Below, one piece after another: positions 63,180 to 64,000 of a stretch of DNA of 64,000 nt. The DNA is from Breviolum minutum Mf 1.05b.01 (taxonomy: Eukaryota > Sar > Dinophyceae > Suessiales > Symbiodiniaceae). The stretch lies in assembly GCA_000507305.1 (NCBI GenBank), contig DF240734.1, positions 1,438-65,437 on the forward strand, in the 5' to 3' direction. Under the pieces are notes generated by a model. That model saw nothing but the letters and a program-made list of their open reading frames with translations. It did no database searches and was not told the origin of the DNA. Position 1 is the first letter of the stretch, and every line of letters begins with the position of its first letter. A program made the translations under genes and the position numbers.

Positions 63180-64000
63180 ACGGCCTGAGGCAACTCCGCC
63201 AATTCTGTTTGCGTGGTCCAGGGCGTCGACTTGCAGCAAACAGGGCCTGTGAAAGGTTCTGGGCTAACGTTGAAACGCAATCTCTCCATGCTTATAAGGC
63301 AAAAAAGGCCTCCAAACCGCACGCTCGCGGTAAAAGCGACAGCTGGAACACGGTGAACCTTATGAATCGGCAGTGTAAGCCTGTTCTGAAGGGATTCAAA
63401 CGCGCAATGTTCGTCCTGTTGGCAAGAAACGGCATCTGCGGCGGTGCGCTCTGGTTGCCACAAAGGATGCAGTGGGCCCTCTCAAAGGCGAGCCCACGGC
63501 TACCCCAACACAAATCTGGCCTACAACCTATGTGAACTGTTTGGCAACCTATTGTGATTCGGCCTGGCCCTCCCATTCCTGCTCTTCCAACAAGCTGCCC
63601 ACAAGCCAGGAAAGCGCCTCCTGGGTCAAACTTCAAAAACAATCTTTGCATTGTTTTCATTGCAGTGGCAAGTCCTCGCCCTGACCTCTGCGTCAGCCTG
63701 CCGCTCATGTGCGAAAGCCCTTGGATTGGCTTGTTGCGCCAGCCTATAAGACAGTTTGACACATTGAAGCAGTGTTTTAGCACTTCTTCACACGGCCTCA
63801 AGAGCTCATCTGCCGATTGCGGCTCAATCTCCGCACGAAGTGTTGCCTGACATCCAAATCATTATGCGGCATGGTTATACCTTGGATGTGCTCACACAAT
63901 TCTGTGCAAATAGTTTGTAACAAGCACAGGCAATTTCAGCGCCTGCAGCCTTCGGAAGGCGGTGGACACTTCGAGCCTGTCACGTTTTGTTGCTCTAGGC
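63180..64000. other. Repeat-poor, GC-richer segment of unknown function
   Basis: Composition changes: no element ends, few homopolymers, many CTG/CAG/GCC words. Open frames of 108, 98 and 169 codons overlap on both strands (63209-63535 plus, 63554-63850 plus, 63292-63801 minus) but none shows a recognisable domain. It may be the edge of a gene or unique flanking DNA that continues past the window. Confidence 0.4.

Overview
The window looks like non-coding nuclear DNA from a large, repeat-rich eukaryotic genome. There is no prokaryotic gene layout, no rRNA or tRNA that I can recognise, and no long conserved open reading frame. Composition is mildly AT-rich. Long trinucleotide tracts, many ~100-bp foldback elements, short GC-rich islands bounded by GT/AG and a GC-richer, repeat-poor right end suggest a protist or alga. 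A dinoflagellate such as Symbiodiniaceae is my best guess, at low confidence and without a diagnostic gene. One assembly gap (40715-41144) and single unresolved bases (34774, 50237, 57824) are present.

The dominant content is short, non-autonomous, mostly self-complementary mobile elements (MITE-like, about 80-160 bp). I name the families by letter. A has TGGTGGTTTCAA ends and 5-bp target duplications. B has GGATGTTTCC ends and 4-bp duplications. C has TGATTCAA ends and is always flanked by CCWGG. D1-D5 are TA-flanked families with related CACCCY/CCCTCC ends followed by a TTAACA or CTAACA box. E1/E2 begin CTTGGA, F begins CTGTTGATGGAAG, G carries GGTATATTTACCTACAT, H carries GGTTTGGGGCCCGGTGG, I begins CTGGTTGG, and J begins CCCTAAGAATC. 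K, L, M, N and O are rarer. No transposase gene is visible, so these elements must be moved in trans or be extinct.

Layout: 1-4.9 kb holds a GTT tract, then A, C, D, E, G and I elements. 4.9-5.2 kb is a TTG/GGT tract. 5.2-22 kb has dispersed elements with sparse exon-like islands. 22.4-29.6 kb holds D, J, K, L and B elements and a TCA tract. 30.6-32.8 kb has H foldbacks and neighbours. 34.2-34.8 kb is a mixed trinucleotide tract. 36.5-38.9 kb is a tandem duplication whose two copies carry different A and B insertions. 39.0-40.05 kb is a GAT-rich satellite. 41-57 kb again has dispersed elements, several of them nested. 57.6 and 59.2 kb hold TAC and AAC tracts. 62.3-62.9 kb is a second small duplication. 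63.2-64 kb is repeat-poor and GC-richer.

The genic content is uncertain. I list short GC-rich islands that could be exons with splice-like borders. Most of them also read plausibly on the other strand, so confidences are low and no gene name is given. If they are real, they belong to genes with kilobase introns packed with the elements above.
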